DNA of 33,518 nt from Deinococcus aquaedulcis (GCF_019693445.1 NZ_JAHRBL010000025.1:1-33518), one strand, 5' to 3'; numbered from the stretch's first letter, positions 8,245 to 16,730 are shown. Program-made: numbers and translations. The notes: a model not told the origin generated them from the sequence alone.

Positions 8245-8575
8245 GAAGAAAGGGAAGCGCGAATCAAACAGGTCAATCGGAGCGGGAGAGAGCAATGGTT
8301 CGGCTGGTGTTCAAGCCCGGCAAAGTGGCAGGGGCGAGAACGTCAGCCCGGGCATCGGGTCCCCATCCCAGCCTTTGCGGGTCCCGTACAAGGAGGGAAA
8401 GCGCCGCGTTGATTGAGTCGCCCCGCCCCAACTGAACCCGGCTGCAAAATCAGGGCTCGGGTGTGGTCTTGGCACCCCGGCTCAGTTCCCATTTCTGGGC
8501 CTTGCCGCCAGAAGCCACCCCAGCGGTAAGCGGGCGTACAGGTGACCAGGGCGGGCCCTGGTACAAGGGGAGGCC
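8245..8575. other. Spacer between the channel and photolyase genes
   Basis: A 331 bp stretch without a convincing gene. A 46-codon frame starting ATG 8295, behind GGGAGAG, encodes an unremarkable Arg/Ser-rich peptide and is probably spurious. CGGGTCCC occurs twice around 8357-8389, and CCAGGGCGGGCCCTGG (about 8546-8561) is an interrupted palindrome immediately before the photolyase ribosome binding site. Confidence 0.5.
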
Positions 8576-9913
8576 ATGATTCACGATGCGCGTGTGCAGC
8601 CGCTGCGCCCCGGGGAAGCGGGCCGGCGCGGGTTCGTGTTGCTGTGGGTGCAGGCCAGCGTGCGGGTGCGCGACAACCACGCCCTGGAATACGCCGTGCA
8701 GGAGGCCAGCCGCCTGGATTTGCCGCTGGTGGCGGTCTTTGGCCTGACCCCCGCGTACCCCGAGGCCAACGCCCGGCACTACCTGTATCTGCTGGAGGGT
8801 CTGCGCGACCTGCGACGTGAGCTGGCGGCGCGCGGCATTCCCCTGCGCGTGGCCCTGGGCACGCCGCCCGAGGTGGCCCTGCAGGCGGCGCAGGAAGGCG
8901 CGGCCCTGGTGGTCACCGACGTAGGGTACGTGCGCGTGGCGCGCGAGTGGCGGGCGTGGCTGCGCGAGCGGCTGACGGTGCCGCTGGTGCAGGTGGAATC
9001 CGAAGCCGTGGTGCCGGTGCGCGTGGCCAGCCCCAAGCTGGAGGTGGGCGCGCGCACCCTGCGCCCCAAACTGCACCGCCTCTGGCACGAGTATCTGGTG
9101 CCCCTGGAGCCGCGCGAGCTGCGCCGCACCACCACCGACTGGGCCCTGGGCCTGGACCTGCACAGCCCCGCCGCGCAGGTATCAGCCCTGCCCGTGGATC
9201 ACAGCGTGCCCCCCGGCGCCGAGGAAGGCGGTGAGCACGCCGCGCTGGACCTGCTGGAAGACTTCGTGACCCGCAAGCTGGAGACCTACCACCTGCGCCG
9301 GAACGACCCCACGGTGGACGGCAGCAGCCGCCTGAGCGCCGCGCTGCACTACGGCCACCTCTCGCCCCTGACCGCTGCCCTGGCCGCCCGTGAGCACCCC
9401 GGCCCCGGCACCGACATGTTCCTGGAAGAGCTGATCGTGCGCCGCGAACTGAGCTTTAACCTCTGCACCTACAACCCCGCCTATGACCGCTACGAGGGCC
9501 TGCCCGCCTGGGCCCGCGCCACCCTGGAAGAGCACGCCGGGGACCCGCGCGAGGCCCTGTACACCCGCGAGGAACTGGACGCCGCGCAGACCCACGACCC
9601 TTACTGGAACGCCGCCCAGCGCCAGATGACCCGCACCGGGCGCATGCACAACTACATGCGCATGTACTGGGGCAAGAAGGTGCTGGAATGGACCCACACG
9701 CCCCAGGCCGCCTACGAAACGCTGGTGTGGCTGAACAACCGCTACGAGCAGGACGGCCGCAACCCCAATTCCTGGGCGGGGCTGGACTGGGTGTTCGGGC
9801 AGCACGACCGCCCCTGGGCGCGGCGCCCCGTGTTCGGCATGGTGCGCTCCATGACCGCCGCTGGCCTAAGGCGCAAGTTCGACGCCGATCTGTACGCGCG
9901 CCAGTGGGCGTAG
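8576..9913 (+). CDS. phr: Class II CPD photolyase (deoxyribodipyrimidine photo-lyase)
   Basis: The 445-residue protein uses FADH- and blue light to split cyclobutane pyrimidine dimers in DNA. Its N-terminal Rossmann-like domain (about 20-180) contains VLLWVQASVRVRDNHAL. The C-terminal helical FAD domain holds the class II hallmarks: MHNYMRMYWGKKVLEW (about 360-375), NNRYEQDGRNPNSWAG and the terminal block RPVFGMVRSM followed by LRRKFD. Length and motif order match class II enzymes. GGGGAGG lies 3 nt before ATG 8576. The reference species D. radiodurans R1 is known to lack photoreactivation, so this gene is a notable difference. The next gene starts 22 bp after its stop but has its own -10 box. 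Confidence 0.95.
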   Translation: MIHDARVQPLRPGEAGRRGFVLLWVQASVRVRDNHALEYAVQEASRLDLPLVAVFGLTPAYPEANARHYLYLLEGLRDLRRELAARGIPLRVALGTPPEVALQAAQEGAALVVTDVGYVRVAREWRAWLRERLTVPLVQVESEAVVPVRVASPKLEVGARTLRPKLHRLWHEYLVPLEPRELRRTTTDWALGLDLHSPAAQVSALPVDHSVPPGAEEGGEHAALDLLEDFVTRKLETYHLRRNDPTVDGSSRLSAALHYGHLSPLTAALAAREHPGPGTDMFLEELIVRRELSFNLCTYNPAYDRYEGLPAWARATLEEHAGDPREALYTREELDAAQTHDPYWNAAQRQMTRTGRMHNYMRMYWGKKVLEWTHTPQAAYETLVWLNNRYEQDGRNPNSWAGLDWVFGQHDRPWARRPVFGMVRSMTAAGLRRKFDADLYARQWA

Positions 9914-9922
9914 GGGCGCCCT

Positions 9923-9928
9923 TACAGT
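9923..9928 (+). promoter_or_regulatory. -10 box of a leaderless promoter for the metallo-hydrolase gene
   Basis: TACAGT ends 7 nt before ATG 9936, within TTACAGTGGAGCC, the same context as before the channel gene at 7594. It would allow transcription independent of the photolyase gene. Confidence 0.6.
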
Positions 9929-9935
9929 GGAGCCC

Positions 9936-10949
9936 ATGAGGGCCCCCAGCATCCCCGAGCTTGCCTGCCACACCACCGTCAGCGGCGCGCGCCTGTACAC
10001 CCTGCCGCTGCGCGCCTTTACGGGCCTGCGCGCCAATGCCTACCTCGCCGTGCAGGGCGACCCGGCGCGGCCCGGGTACACCGCCCTGGTGGACACCGGC
10101 AGCGCCCAGCCGGACAGCGTGGCTGACCTGCAGGCCGCCCTGGCGGCGGTGCGCGCGGCGGGTGAAGCGGTGACCTGGGACACGCTGCGCCGCGTGGTGC
10201 TCACCCATCCGCACCCCGACCACGCCGGTGGGCTGGCCGCCGTGCGCGCCCTGAGCCCGGCCCCGGTGGCGGCGCACGAGTGGGCCGTGCCCATTCTGGA
10301 ACGCCCGGAAGAGCGGCGCGACGCCTGGACCGTCGCCGTGGACGGCCACCTGCGCTGGGCCGGGATTCCGCTGGACAGCGATTACGCCGCCCGGCTGCGG
10401 CGCCGGGGCCAGAACCTGATGCAGCCGCCCGCCGGGCCCGTGGAGGCGCTGCGGGACGGGGACCGGCTAGACGGCCTTTTTGAGGTGCTGCACACCCCCG
10501 GTCACGACGGCGCGCAGGTGTGCCTGCGGCTGGACGAGGTGCTGCTCAGCGCCGATCACCTGCTGCCCCACCACTCGCCGCCGCTGATGCCCGAGCGCTA
10601 CCAGCGCGGCGCGGGGGTGCGCCACTACCTCGCTGCGCTGGACCGGGTGGCCGCCCTGCCGGGGATCACGCTGGCCCTGGGCGGCCACGACGGTCCCATG
10701 CCCGACCCCCAGGGCCGCATTCAGGGCCTGCGGGCGCGGCTGCAGGCCAAGCTGGCCGCCGCCCGCGCCGCTGCCCAGACCCCCACCACCATCTTTGACC
10801 TGACGCATCGCCTGCACCCCACCCTGCGCCCGCTGCAGGCGATCTTGCTGCTGGACCAGACGGCGGCGCTGGTGGAGCACTTGGTCGAAACCGGCGCGGT
10901 GCAGGCCGACACCCGGGACGACGGCGCCCTGCTGGTGCAGGCCCGGTGA
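9936..10949 (+). CDS. MBL-fold metallo-hydrolase
   Basis: The 337-residue protein has the metallo-beta-lactamase fold. The metal motif HPHPDH is at residues 91-96, a further His lies in HTPGHDGAQ (about 190), and the bridging Asp and His lie in LLSADHLL and LGGHDGPM. All expected zinc ligands are present. A C-terminal helical region (about 265-337, FDLTHRLHPTLRPLQAILLLDQTAALVEHL) resembles the winged-helix tail of LACTB2-like hydrolases. The substrate is unknown; relatives act as thioesterases, nucleases or lactonases. Its last 4 nt overlap the next gene (GTGA), a phosphotransferase, so the two are probably translated together. Confidence 0.88.
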   Translation: MRAPSIPELACHTTVSGARLYTLPLRAFTGLRANAYLAVQGDPARPGYTALVDTGSAQPDSVADLQAALAAVRAAGEAVTWDTLRRVVLTHPHPDHAGGLAAVRALSPAPVAAHEWAVPILERPEERRDAWTVAVDGHLRWAGIPLDSDYAARLRRRGQNLMQPPAGPVEALRDGDRLDGLFEVLHTPGHDGAQVCLRLDEVLLSADHLLPHHSPPLMPERYQRGAGVRHYLAALDRVAALPGITLALGGHDGPMPDPQGRIQGLRARLQAKLAAARAAAQTPTTIFDLTHRLHPTLRPLQAILLLDQTAALVEHLVETGAVQADTRDDGALLVQAR

Positions 10950-11812
10950 GCGGGGCCGCACTGCCCCCCGGGGTGCTGGCCCACTGGGGCTTGAGAACTT
11001 CGAACCCCCTGGGGGGCCGCCTGAACCAGCACTGGGCGGTGCAGGTGCAGGGGGAGCGTGCGGCCTTGCGCCGCTGGCACGGCGACGAGGCCCAGGTGCG
11101 CTATGAAGCGGCCCTGGTGCAGCAGGTTTCAGGCCTGGGCTGGGCAGTACCCACGCTGCTGGCAGAGCCGCTGCTGGCCCAGGGCGCGTGGTGGAGCCTG
11201 CACGCCTGGGTGCCGGGCGAGGCCCCGGCGCGTGAGGCCGCCCGGCAGCGGGGCCGCTGGCTGGCAGAGGTGCACGCGGCTTTTGCGGCCCTGCCCCCGC
11301 TGCCGCCGCGTCCCGGCTGGCGCCCCGCCCACGCCGCGCTGTTGGACGCAGAGACGGACGCCCTGCTGGACCGCTGCGAGGCCGCCCGGCCCGCTGAGGT
11401 GCGCCTGTACCGCTGGCACCTGCACCGGGCGCGGGTGGCGCTGGAGGGGCTCAATCTTCAGGATCGCCCCAGTCATCTGCTGCACGGCGACTTCACCGCC
11501 TGGAACCTGCGCGCGCAGGGCGGGCGCCTGACGGGGCTCCTGGACTTTGAGCTGGCCCGCCCCGACGACCCGGTGGCCGAGTTCGCGCTGGCGTGGCGCG
11601 GCGTGCACGACGAGGTGGTGGCAGGGTACGACGAGTTACACCCCCTGGGTGACGAGGCCCGCGCCCTGCTGACCCCATTGTGGTGGGCCCACCTGCTGGA
11701 GGGCGCCGCCCTTCACCTGCGCGCCGGCACCCAGGACGACGGCTGGACCGCGCGCAAGCTGCAGGTGCGCTCACCCCTGATGGGCCCGCTCGCCGCGCCC
11801 TACCCGGGCTGA
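10946..11812 (+). CDS. Aminoglycoside-phosphotransferase-like (APH family) kinase
   Basis: The 288-residue protein has the C-lobe of the protein-kinase-like APH fold. The catalytic loop is HLLHGDFTAWNL (about 172-183; Asp catalytic, Asn metal-binding), followed by the metal-binding Asp in LTGLLDFELARPDDP. The N-lobe is less conserved but contains LNQHWAVQVQGERAALRRW. Family members phosphorylate small hydroxylated molecules such as aminoglycosides, choline, thiamine or sugars; nothing here points to resistance. The GTG start overlaps the stop of the metallo-hydrolase gene by 4 nt. It ends 28 bp before trmH. Confidence 0.85.
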   Translation: MSGAALPPGVLAHWGLRTSNPLGGRLNQHWAVQVQGERAALRRWHGDEAQVRYEAALVQQVSGLGWAVPTLLAEPLLAQGAWWSLHAWVPGEAPAREAARQRGRWLAEVHAAFAALPPLPPRPGWRPAHAALLDAETDALLDRCEAARPAEVRLYRWHLHRARVALEGLNLQDRPSHLLHGDFTAWNLRAQGGRLTGLLDFELARPDDPVAEFALAWRGVHDEVVAGYDELHPLGDEARALLTPLWWAHLLEGAALHLRAGTQDDGWTARKLQVRSPLMGPLAAPYPG

Positions 11813-11826
11813 GGGGTCAGCTGCGG

Positions 11827-11832
11827 TACCTT
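11827..11832 (+). promoter_or_regulatory. -10 box upstream of trmH
   Basis: TACCTT ends 8 nt before ATG 11841, giving a leaderless or nearly leaderless trmH mRNA. No ribosome binding site is seen, which agrees. Confidence 0.5.
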
Positions 11833-11840
11833 AGAGCGTT

Positions 11841-12509
11841 ATGACCCCGGAGCGTTACGCCAAGATTCTGCGCGTGCTGAGCAGGCGCCAGCCCACCCTG
11901 ACGGTCCTGATGGACGAGGTGAACAAGCCCCACAACCTCTCGGCCATCGTGCGCACCTGCGACGCGGTGGGGGTGCTGCGCGCCCACGCCGTGCCCCCCC
12001 GGGGCGGCAAGCTGGCCGACTTTGAGGGCCACACCTTCGAAGCCACCAGCGGCAGCGCCCACAAATGGGTGCCGGTGCAGCGCCACGCCGACGCCGTGCA
12101 GGCCGTGCGCGAGTTACAGGCGCAGGGCTTTGCGGTGCTGGCCACCCACCTCTCGCAGCGCAGCGTGGACTACCGCGAGGCCGATTACACCCGGCCCACC
12201 TGCGTGCTGCTGGGCGCCGAGAAATGGGGCGTGTCGGATGAAGCCGCCGAGGCCGCTGACATGAATATCGTCGTGCCCATGTTTGGCATGGTGCAGAGCC
12301 TGAACGTGTCGGTGGCGGCGGCGACCATCCTGTTCGAGGCGCAGCGTCAGCGGCTGGCCGCCGGCCTGTACGACACGCCCCAGCTGAGCCCCGAGCAGCT
12401 GCGCGCCTGGGCCTTTGAGTGGGCCTACCCGGATCTGGCCCCCGCCTACCGTGAGCGCGGCGAAGCCTACCCGGCACTGGACGAGCACGGCCAGATCGTG
12501 GGGAACTGA
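11841..12509 (+). CDS. trmH: tRNA (guanosine-18-2'-O)-methyltransferase
   Basis: The 222-residue SPOUT enzyme transfers a methyl group from SAM to the 2'-OH of G18 in the D-loop of tRNA. All three SPOUT motifs are visible: N-x-x-A-I-x-R-T in [13 protein letters not shown] (about 32-44, with the catalytic Arg), LLGAEKWG (about 117-124) and [19 protein letters not shown] (about 139-157), which form the knotted SAM site. The C-terminal extension after residue 165 is typical of TrmH rather than RlmB. Length matches the Thermus enzyme type. It converges with the secreted-protein gene on the other strand. Confidence 0.93.
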   Translation: MTPERYAKILRVLSRRQPTLTVLMDEVNKPHNLSAIVRTCDAVGVLRAHAVPPRGGKLADFEGHTFEATSGSAHKWVPVQRHADAVQAVRELQAQGFAVLATHLSQRSVDYREADYTRPTCVLLGAEKWGVSDEAAEAADMNIVVPMFGMVQSLNVSVAAATILFEAQRQRLAAGLYDTPQLSPEQLRAWAFEWAYPDLAPAYRERGEAYPALDEHGQIVGN

Positions 12510-12591
12510 GAGGGGAGACGGCAAAATCCACGCGGGGTCAGCGCTCTCTGCCACGCAGGCATGTCTGGTGCGCCCGGAGGCGCTGGGCTCT

Positions 12592-13065
12592 CTAGCGAAC
12601 CGTCACCATGACATACCCAGCACTGACCGCATTCATGGCTGAGCCCACCCCAGGAATCCGAACTTCAATCGCGTATCGGCCAGGGGCGAGGACCAGTGTG
12701 CGGGCTTCCTGATGGACTTTCCCAGGCGCGATCACTTGCTCGCGGACATCTGCGGTGCAAAACGATTGTTGCTCTGCGGCGTTCGGATACACCACGTCCC
12801 TTGATCCGGCCTTGAGGACACGAACGCGCAGACTTGGGGTGCAGTCTTGCTGCGGGTCTCTGCTCCAGAACAGGCGCAGAGGCGTGCCCTGTGTATTGGT
12901 CAGTTGCGCGCTCACGACCACTTCGCCAGCCTTTTGGCCAGGCTTCACAGCCAATTTCGTGGTGAGGCCTGCGAAGGAAGTGAGGCCCAGTGCCGCAGAG
13001 GAAACGAGGGCCATGCAGGACATGACCAGCCAGCGTGAAGAAGAGGACACACGGCATGATGCCAT
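12592..13065 (-). CDS. Putative secreted protein, possibly BsuPI/Ig-like
   Basis: The 157-residue product begins with a basic stretch and a hydrophobic segment (about 12-34, SRWLVMSCMALVSSAALGL), a plausible signal peptide. A probable beta-sandwich follows. One cysteine pair (DCTPSL near 74 and SFCTAD near 103) would fit an exported protein. The pattern of strands, with VVSAQLTNTQGTPLRLFWS and a final LAPGRYAIEVRI, recalls the BsuPI proteinase-inhibitor/Ig-like fold, but this is only a resemblance. The open frame continues far upstream without protein-like sequence, so ATG 13065 was chosen for the signal peptide; the ribosome binding site is poor. The DNA is less GC-rich than neighbouring genes. 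Confidence 0.6.
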   Translation of the reverse strand: MASCRVSSSSRWLVMSCMALVSSAALGLTSFAGLTTKLAVKPGQKAGEVVVSAQLTNTQGTPLRLFWSRDPQQDCTPSLRVRVLKAGSRDVVYPNAAEQQSFCTADVREQVIAPGKVHQEARTLVLAPGRYAIEVRIPGVGSAMNAVSAGYVMVTVR

Positions 13066-13610
13066 GCCCCGAACTTTGCAGGACGTTCTTTTGTGCCCAG
13101 AACAGAGCCCGGAGGGGTTGAAGTTGTCCCCCTCGCCCCCATGTGGGCGAACGAAGCGAGTCTCCGTGGCAGACAGCGGCACCCACAGAATCAAGGGGCT
13201 GCCTTTCAGCGCCAGCGTGGACCGGACAGCCGTTACGAGGAGGGCTGACCGCAGATGCTGAGCCAGCGACGCCTGCGTGAGCCCAGCAGAGGTTGTGGCC
13301 ATGGAGCAGACGGCGCCAGAGCTGGTTGACGGGAGATCGCGCCAGGCGTAGCGGAAGCAAGTTTGAGGCGGATCAAATAGACAGAAGGTGGCCAGGACAT
13401 GCCGCGTGATGCAGGGCCAGCCCCCAAGCGTACGCCTCACAGTCCCATTCCTGTACGAGAGACAACTCAAGTGCGGTCTGGACCCAGGCTGGGCCGCTGC
13501 TGTGAAACCCGTTCCCTGTGTTTGGCCCAATGCCGCTGAACCTCTTGCGGCGTGCCCAGCCCTCAGCTGGCGCCTGGCCGTCCTGGAGTACTTGCGTGCA
13601 AATCGTTCAT
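13066..13610. other. Gene-free stretch, less GC-rich
   Basis: About 545 bp between the secreted-protein start and the leader of the TerC-like gene. Overlapping frames are open on both strands, but none has a good start, a ribosome binding site or recognisable motifs. Base use is visibly less GC-biased than in the flanking genes. It may be decayed or acquired DNA. I see no transposase motif or inverted-repeat ends in it. Confidence 0.45.
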
Positions 13611-13710
13611 GAACCCCGAAGGTCGCGGCCCTGGGGTTCGCTAGACTGGGCAGCGCCGCGCCTCTTGAGCCCCCCTTTGAGGGGGCTGTGGGGCCAGAGG
13701 TTTTAAACAC
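13611..13710 (+). promoter_or_regulatory. Leader region of the TerC/YkoY-like gene
   Basis: GAACCCC (13611-13617) can pair with GGGGTTC (13633-13639). TAGACT (13642-13647) is a possible -10. The leader that would follow carries a strong hairpin, AGCCCCC/GGGGGCT (13668-13674 and 13681-13687). It then reaches the short ORF at 13711. No yybP-ykoY riboswitch core is recognisable. The -35 is poor, so the start site is uncertain. Confidence 0.4.
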
Positions 13711-13761
13711 ATGAACAAACTCGTGAAGCAGGCGGCCCACGCCGCCCCCGGTGACCGCTGA
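13711..13761 (+). CDS. 16-codon upstream ORF (leader peptide) of the TerC/YkoY-like gene
   Basis: ATG 13711 opens a 16-residue frame, MNKLVKQAAHAAPGDR, whose TGA (13759-13761) shares its A with the ATG of the membrane protein (TGATG). AGAGG lies 12 nt upstream of its start. The overlap is of the kind that supports translational coupling: ribosomes finishing the leader could restart on the main gene. It is too short to identify by similarity; whether the peptide sequence matters or only its translation is open. Confidence 0.5.
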   Translation: MNKLVKQAAHAAPGDR

Positions 13762-14579
13762 TGTTTGGTCTGGAGATGCCGCCCATCAACGCCGAATTCT
13801 GGGCGATCCTGGGCACCCTCATTCTGCTCGAAGGCCTGCTGTCGGCCGACAACGCGCTGGTGCTGGCCGTGATGGTCCGGCACCTCAAGGGCGACCTGCA
13901 GCGCAAGGCCCTGGCCTACGGCATTGGGGGGGCCGTGGTGCTGCGCATTCTGGGCGTGCTGCTGGCCAGCTACATCCTGGAATACTGGTGGCTGCGCGCC
14001 TTCGGGGCGCTGTATCTGGCGTATCTGGCGGTGTCGCATTTCCTCAAGCACCGCACCAGCGAGGATGAGGGTGACCAGAAGGCCAAGGGCCGGGGCTTCT
14101 GGGCCACCGTGGTGCTGCTGAACCTCACCGACCTTGCCTTCAGCGTGGATTCCATTCTGGCGGGCGTGGCGCTCATTCCGCGCGGCATGCCCCGCGAGCA
14201 GGGCCTGACCATCGTGGTGTTCGGCGGCATTGTTGGCCTGATCCTCATGCGAATTGCGGCCACCGTGTTCCTGAAGCTGCTGAACAAGTACCCCTCGTTT
14301 GACCATGTGGCCTACGCGCTGGTGGGCTGGATTGCCGTGAAGCTGGGCCTGGAAACGCTGGAGGCCGCCCACGAGATCTACCCGGCCGTGCCCTACTGGC
14401 ACATGCCCACGCCCATCTTCTGGGGCATCATGGCGGCCATTGCGATTATCGGGTCGTTCCTGGCGACCCGCCGCCCCGCCATGACCGACGCCGCTGCCGA
14501 AGCCAAGGCCGAGGCCGTGGTGCACGAATTCGACGACACAGTGGCCGACGCGTCCGACGGCCGCATAGACGGTCGCTGA
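13761..14579 (+). CDS. TerC/YkoY family integral membrane protein (probable metal exporter)
   Basis: The 272-residue protein has about seven membrane segments and the TerC family's paired acidic motifs, EGLLSADNALV (about 24-34) and FSVDSILAGVAL (about 128-139), whose aspartates are thought to bind metal. The overall sequence is closest to the YkoY branch, whose characterised members export manganese and supply it to secreted enzymes. The C-terminal tail after residue 240 is acidic and probably cytoplasmic. Its ATG is fused to the stop of a 16-codon upstream ORF. A perfect 34 bp hairpin terminates it. Manganese handling is central to Deinococcus stress resistance, but the substrate is inferred from family only. 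Confidence 0.88.
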   Translation: MFGLEMPPINAEFWAILGTLILLEGLLSADNALVLAVMVRHLKGDLQRKALAYGIGGAVVLRILGVLLASYILEYWWLRAFGALYLAYLAVSHFLKHRTSEDEGDQKAKGRGFWATVVLLNLTDLAFSVDSILAGVALIPRGMPREQGLTIVVFGGIVGLILMRIAATVFLKLLNKYPSFDHVAYALVGWIAVKLGLETLEAAHEIYPAVPYWHMPTPIFWGIMAAIAIIGSFLATRRPAMTDAAAEAKAEAVVHEFDDTVADASDGRIDGR

Positions 14580-14596
14580 GCCCAGCGTGCCTGAGC

Positions 14597-14630
14597 GCGG
14601 GCCGCCTTCCCCCGGGGGAAGGCGGCCCGC
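14597..14630 (+). terminator. Strong hairpin terminator after the TerC/YkoY-like gene
   Basis: A perfect 34 bp palindrome (arms 14597-14613 and 14614-14630, with GGGGGAAGGCGGCCC in the right arm) starts 17 bp after the stop codon and is followed by TCCTTT. The T-run is weak but the stem is very stable. Confidence 0.75.
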
Positions 14631-14680
14631 TCCTTTGGCCCTGCCCATATGCCCTGACCTGCCGCCTTTGAGACCAGCGT

Positions 14681-14686
14681 TACACT
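14681..14686 (+). promoter_or_regulatory. -10 box of a leaderless promoter for apgM
   Basis: TACACT ends 7 nt before ATG 14694. There is no purine-rich ribosome binding site between them, consistent with a leaderless mRNA. Confidence 0.6.
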
Positions 14687-14693
14687 GGCCCGC

Positions 14694-15926
14694 ATGAGCG
14701 ACCAACTGGACACCATCCGCAGCCTCGCCAAGAAGACCGACAGCAAGATTCTGATGGTCGTGCTGGACGGCGTGGGCGGCCTGCCGCTGACCGTGAACGG
14801 CGACAGCGAACTGGCCGCCGCCAAGACCCCCAACCTGGACGCGCTGGCCGCGCAGAGCCAGCTGGGGCAGGTGGAACTGGTGGGCGCCGGGATCACGCCG
14901 GGCAGCGGCCCTGGGCACCTGAGCCTCTTTGGCTACGACCCCCTGAAATACGTGGTGGGGCGCGGGGCCCTCTCGGCCGTGGGCATTGGCGTGAAGCTGG
15001 AAGCAGGCGACGTGGCGGTGCGCGGCAACTTTGCCACCCTGGGCGAGGGCCGCGTGGTGCACGACCGCCGCGCCGGGCGCCCCAGTGACGCCAAGAATGC
15101 CGAAATCGTGGCCCAGCTGCGCGCGGCCATTCCCGATATTGAGGGCACCCCGGTGGAGATCTACACCGAAAGCGAGCACCGCTTCGTGGTGGTGTTCCGC
15201 GCCCAGGGCGGCCCGGCGCTGGGCGCAGGCCTCAGCGATGTGGACCCGCAGGCCACCGGCGTTCAGCCCCTCATGGCCCAGGCCCACGACGAGGCCAGCG
15301 GGCGCACCGCCGCGCTGGTCAACGCCTTTGTGGCCCGCGCCGAGGCCGCCCTGGCGGGTGAGCCTCAGGTGAACGGCGTGCTGTTCCGGGGCTACAGCGA
15401 CGTGCCGCACTTCCCGTCCTTTGACGATGCGTACGGGCTGCGCGCCGCGTGCATTGCCAGCTACCCCATGTACAAGGGGCTGGCGAGCCTCGTGGGCATG
15501 GACGTGCTGGAGGTGCAGGGCACGGAAGACGCCCTGGACGGCAAGGTGCAGGCGCTGGGCCAGCACTGGGCCGACTACGACTTCTTCTACTTCCACGTCA
15601 AGAAGACCGATTCTGCCGGCGAGGACGGCGACTTTGCCGCCAAGGTGAAAAAGATCGAGTTGTTCGACGCCCTGCTGCCGCAGCTGCTGGCCCTGAAGCC
15701 CGACGTACTGGCGATTGTGGGGGACCACAGCACCCCCAGCAAGCTCGCCACCCACTCGTGGCACCCGGTGCCCCTCCTGATTCACAGCGAGTACGGCCGC
15801 AAGGACATCGCTGCCCGCTACACCGAGGAAGAAGCCCAGAAAGGCAGCCTGGGCCTGCGCCGGGGCACAGATGTGATGCCGCTGCTGATGGCCAATGCCC
15901 TGAAACTGAACAAGTACGGCGCCTGA
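14694..15926 (+). CDS. apgM: 2,3-bisphosphoglycerate-independent phosphoglycerate mutase, archaeal type
   Basis: The 410-residue enzyme interconverts 3- and 2-phosphoglycerate in glycolysis and gluconeogenesis without the bisphosphate cofactor. It belongs to the ApgM branch of the alkaline phosphatase superfamily: the metal-binding Asp in [11 protein letters not shown] (about 22-32), the active-site Ser region in [15 protein letters not shown] (about 66-80), and metal ligands in [18 protein letters not shown] (about 299-316) and [10 protein letters not shown] (about 342-351). Length matches the ~400-residue ApgM family rather than the ~510-residue GpmI family. It has its own leaderless promoter and a terminator at 16000-16032, so it is probably monocistronic. 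Confidence 0.93.
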   Translation: MSDQLDTIRSLAKKTDSKILMVVLDGVGGLPLTVNGDSELAAAKTPNLDALAAQSQLGQVELVGAGITPGSGPGHLSLFGYDPLKYVVGRGALSAVGIGVKLEAGDVAVRGNFATLGEGRVVHDRRAGRPSDAKNAEIVAQLRAAIPDIEGTPVEIYTESEHRFVVVFRAQGGPALGAGLSDVDPQATGVQPLMAQAHDEASGRTAALVNAFVARAEAALAGEPQVNGVLFRGYSDVPHFPSFDDAYGLRAACIASYPMYKGLASLVGMDVLEVQGTEDALDGKVQALGQHWADYDFFYFHVKKTDSAGEDGDFAAKVKKIELFDALLPQLLALKPDVLAIVGDHSTPSKLATHSWHPVPLLIHSEYGRKDIAARYTEEEAQKGSLGLRRGTDVMPLLMANALKLNKYGA

Positions 15927-15999
15927 TCGCCGCCCCCAGGGCCACGGCAGGGGACACTCTGAACGGCTCTGGGTCGAAGAAAGCGAAGATTCGGAAAAG

Positions 16000-16032
16000 G
16001 CAGCGGCCCCTCCATCTCGCTGGGGCCGCTGC
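16000..16032 (+). terminator. Terminator after apgM
   Basis: GCAGCGGCCCC (16000-16010) pairs perfectly with GGGGCCGCTGC (16022-16032) across an 11 nt loop, 74 bp after the apgM stop. Following bases are TGTTC, so the U-run is poor. On the minus strand the stem is followed by CTTTTCC and might work in that direction too. Confidence 0.65.
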
Positions 16033-16194
16033 TGTTCAGGTGCACCCACAGCGTCAGGGCTCCGGCCCCTTTGCCCCACTCTTTCCCTGAAAACCAGCTC
16101 AAGGACGAAGGCCATTGGGTGTCAGGTCATGGTCAGTTTCGCGCGGCAAGGTGGAGGCCTTGGGTGGCCCTGCGGCCACCGGGAGGTAACGTCC

Positions 16195-16689
16195 ATGCGA
16201 AAAGCCCTGATCGTGGCCGCGCTGCTGCTGACCCCAGCGAGCGCCCAGACCCTGAGCGTGAACATCAGCGCCAGCGTGCCCTACCCCCAGATTCTGCAGA
16301 CGGCAGCCAATGTGGCCCAGCTGCTTTCGCAGGGGGTGCAGGTGTCGTTCCTGACCCCCGGCAGCCAGCCGGCCGCCACGCTGAGCCCCAGCGGCAGCCT
16401 TGTGGTGAACCCCGCGTCGCCGGACGGCACCCGCCTGACCCAGGTGCAGGTGACCACCCCCACCCCCAGCGGCCCCATCCGTGAAATCTACCCGCTGGCC
16501 CAGCCGCTCACCGTGGGCCAGAATGTGCAGCCCCAGAGCATTGTGGTGCGCGGCCAGGACGGCACCGCCCGGCCCCTGACGAGCGTGATGGGCCGCCAGG
16601 CCGCCTGGGCCAAGGCCCCGGGCCTGCAGAAGAAGCCCGGCGGAATGCCCCCGGGACAGTACAAGAAAACCCAGGGCAATAAGAAATAA
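16195..16689 (+). CDS. Small secreted protein of unknown function
   Basis: The 164-residue product has a clean signal peptide, MRKALIVAALLLTPASA, with cleavage probably before QTLS. The mature part is rich in Ser, Pro, Gln and Thr (for example QVQVTTPTPSGP) and ends in a basic, Gly/Lys-rich tail GGMPPGQYKKTQGNKK. I recognise no enzyme motif, and the mature part has no cysteine. The ATG at 16195 is preceded by GGGAGGT at 7 nt, which fixes the start. It is probably a periplasmic or surface protein, transcribed with or just ahead of the HAD phosphatase gene 41 bp downstream. Confidence 0.8.
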   Translation: MRKALIVAALLLTPASAQTLSVNISASVPYPQILQTAANVAQLLSQGVQVSFLTPGSQPAATLSPSGSLVVNPASPDGTRLTQVQVTTPTPSGPIREIYPLAQPLTVGQNVQPQSIVVRGQDGTARPLTSVMGRQAAWAKAPGLQKKPGGMPPGQYKKTQGNKK

Positions 16690-16730
16690 CGGCCCCCTCG
16701 TCCAGGCCCCTTCCCATCTGGGAGGGGGTC

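Noticed and set aside
8295..8435. 46-codon ORF with a fair ribosome binding site
   Set aside because: Product is low-complexity Arg/Ser/Pro-rich with no recognisable fold; kept only as a note in the spacer entry.
13611..13710. yybP-ykoY manganese riboswitch before the TerC/YkoY-like gene
   Set aside because: Expected from the family, but the conserved core sequences are not recognisable; only simple GC hairpins are seen.
13641..16115. 824-codon minus-strand open frame
   Set aside because: Shadow of the TerC-like and apgM genes, which have clear motifs on the plus strand.
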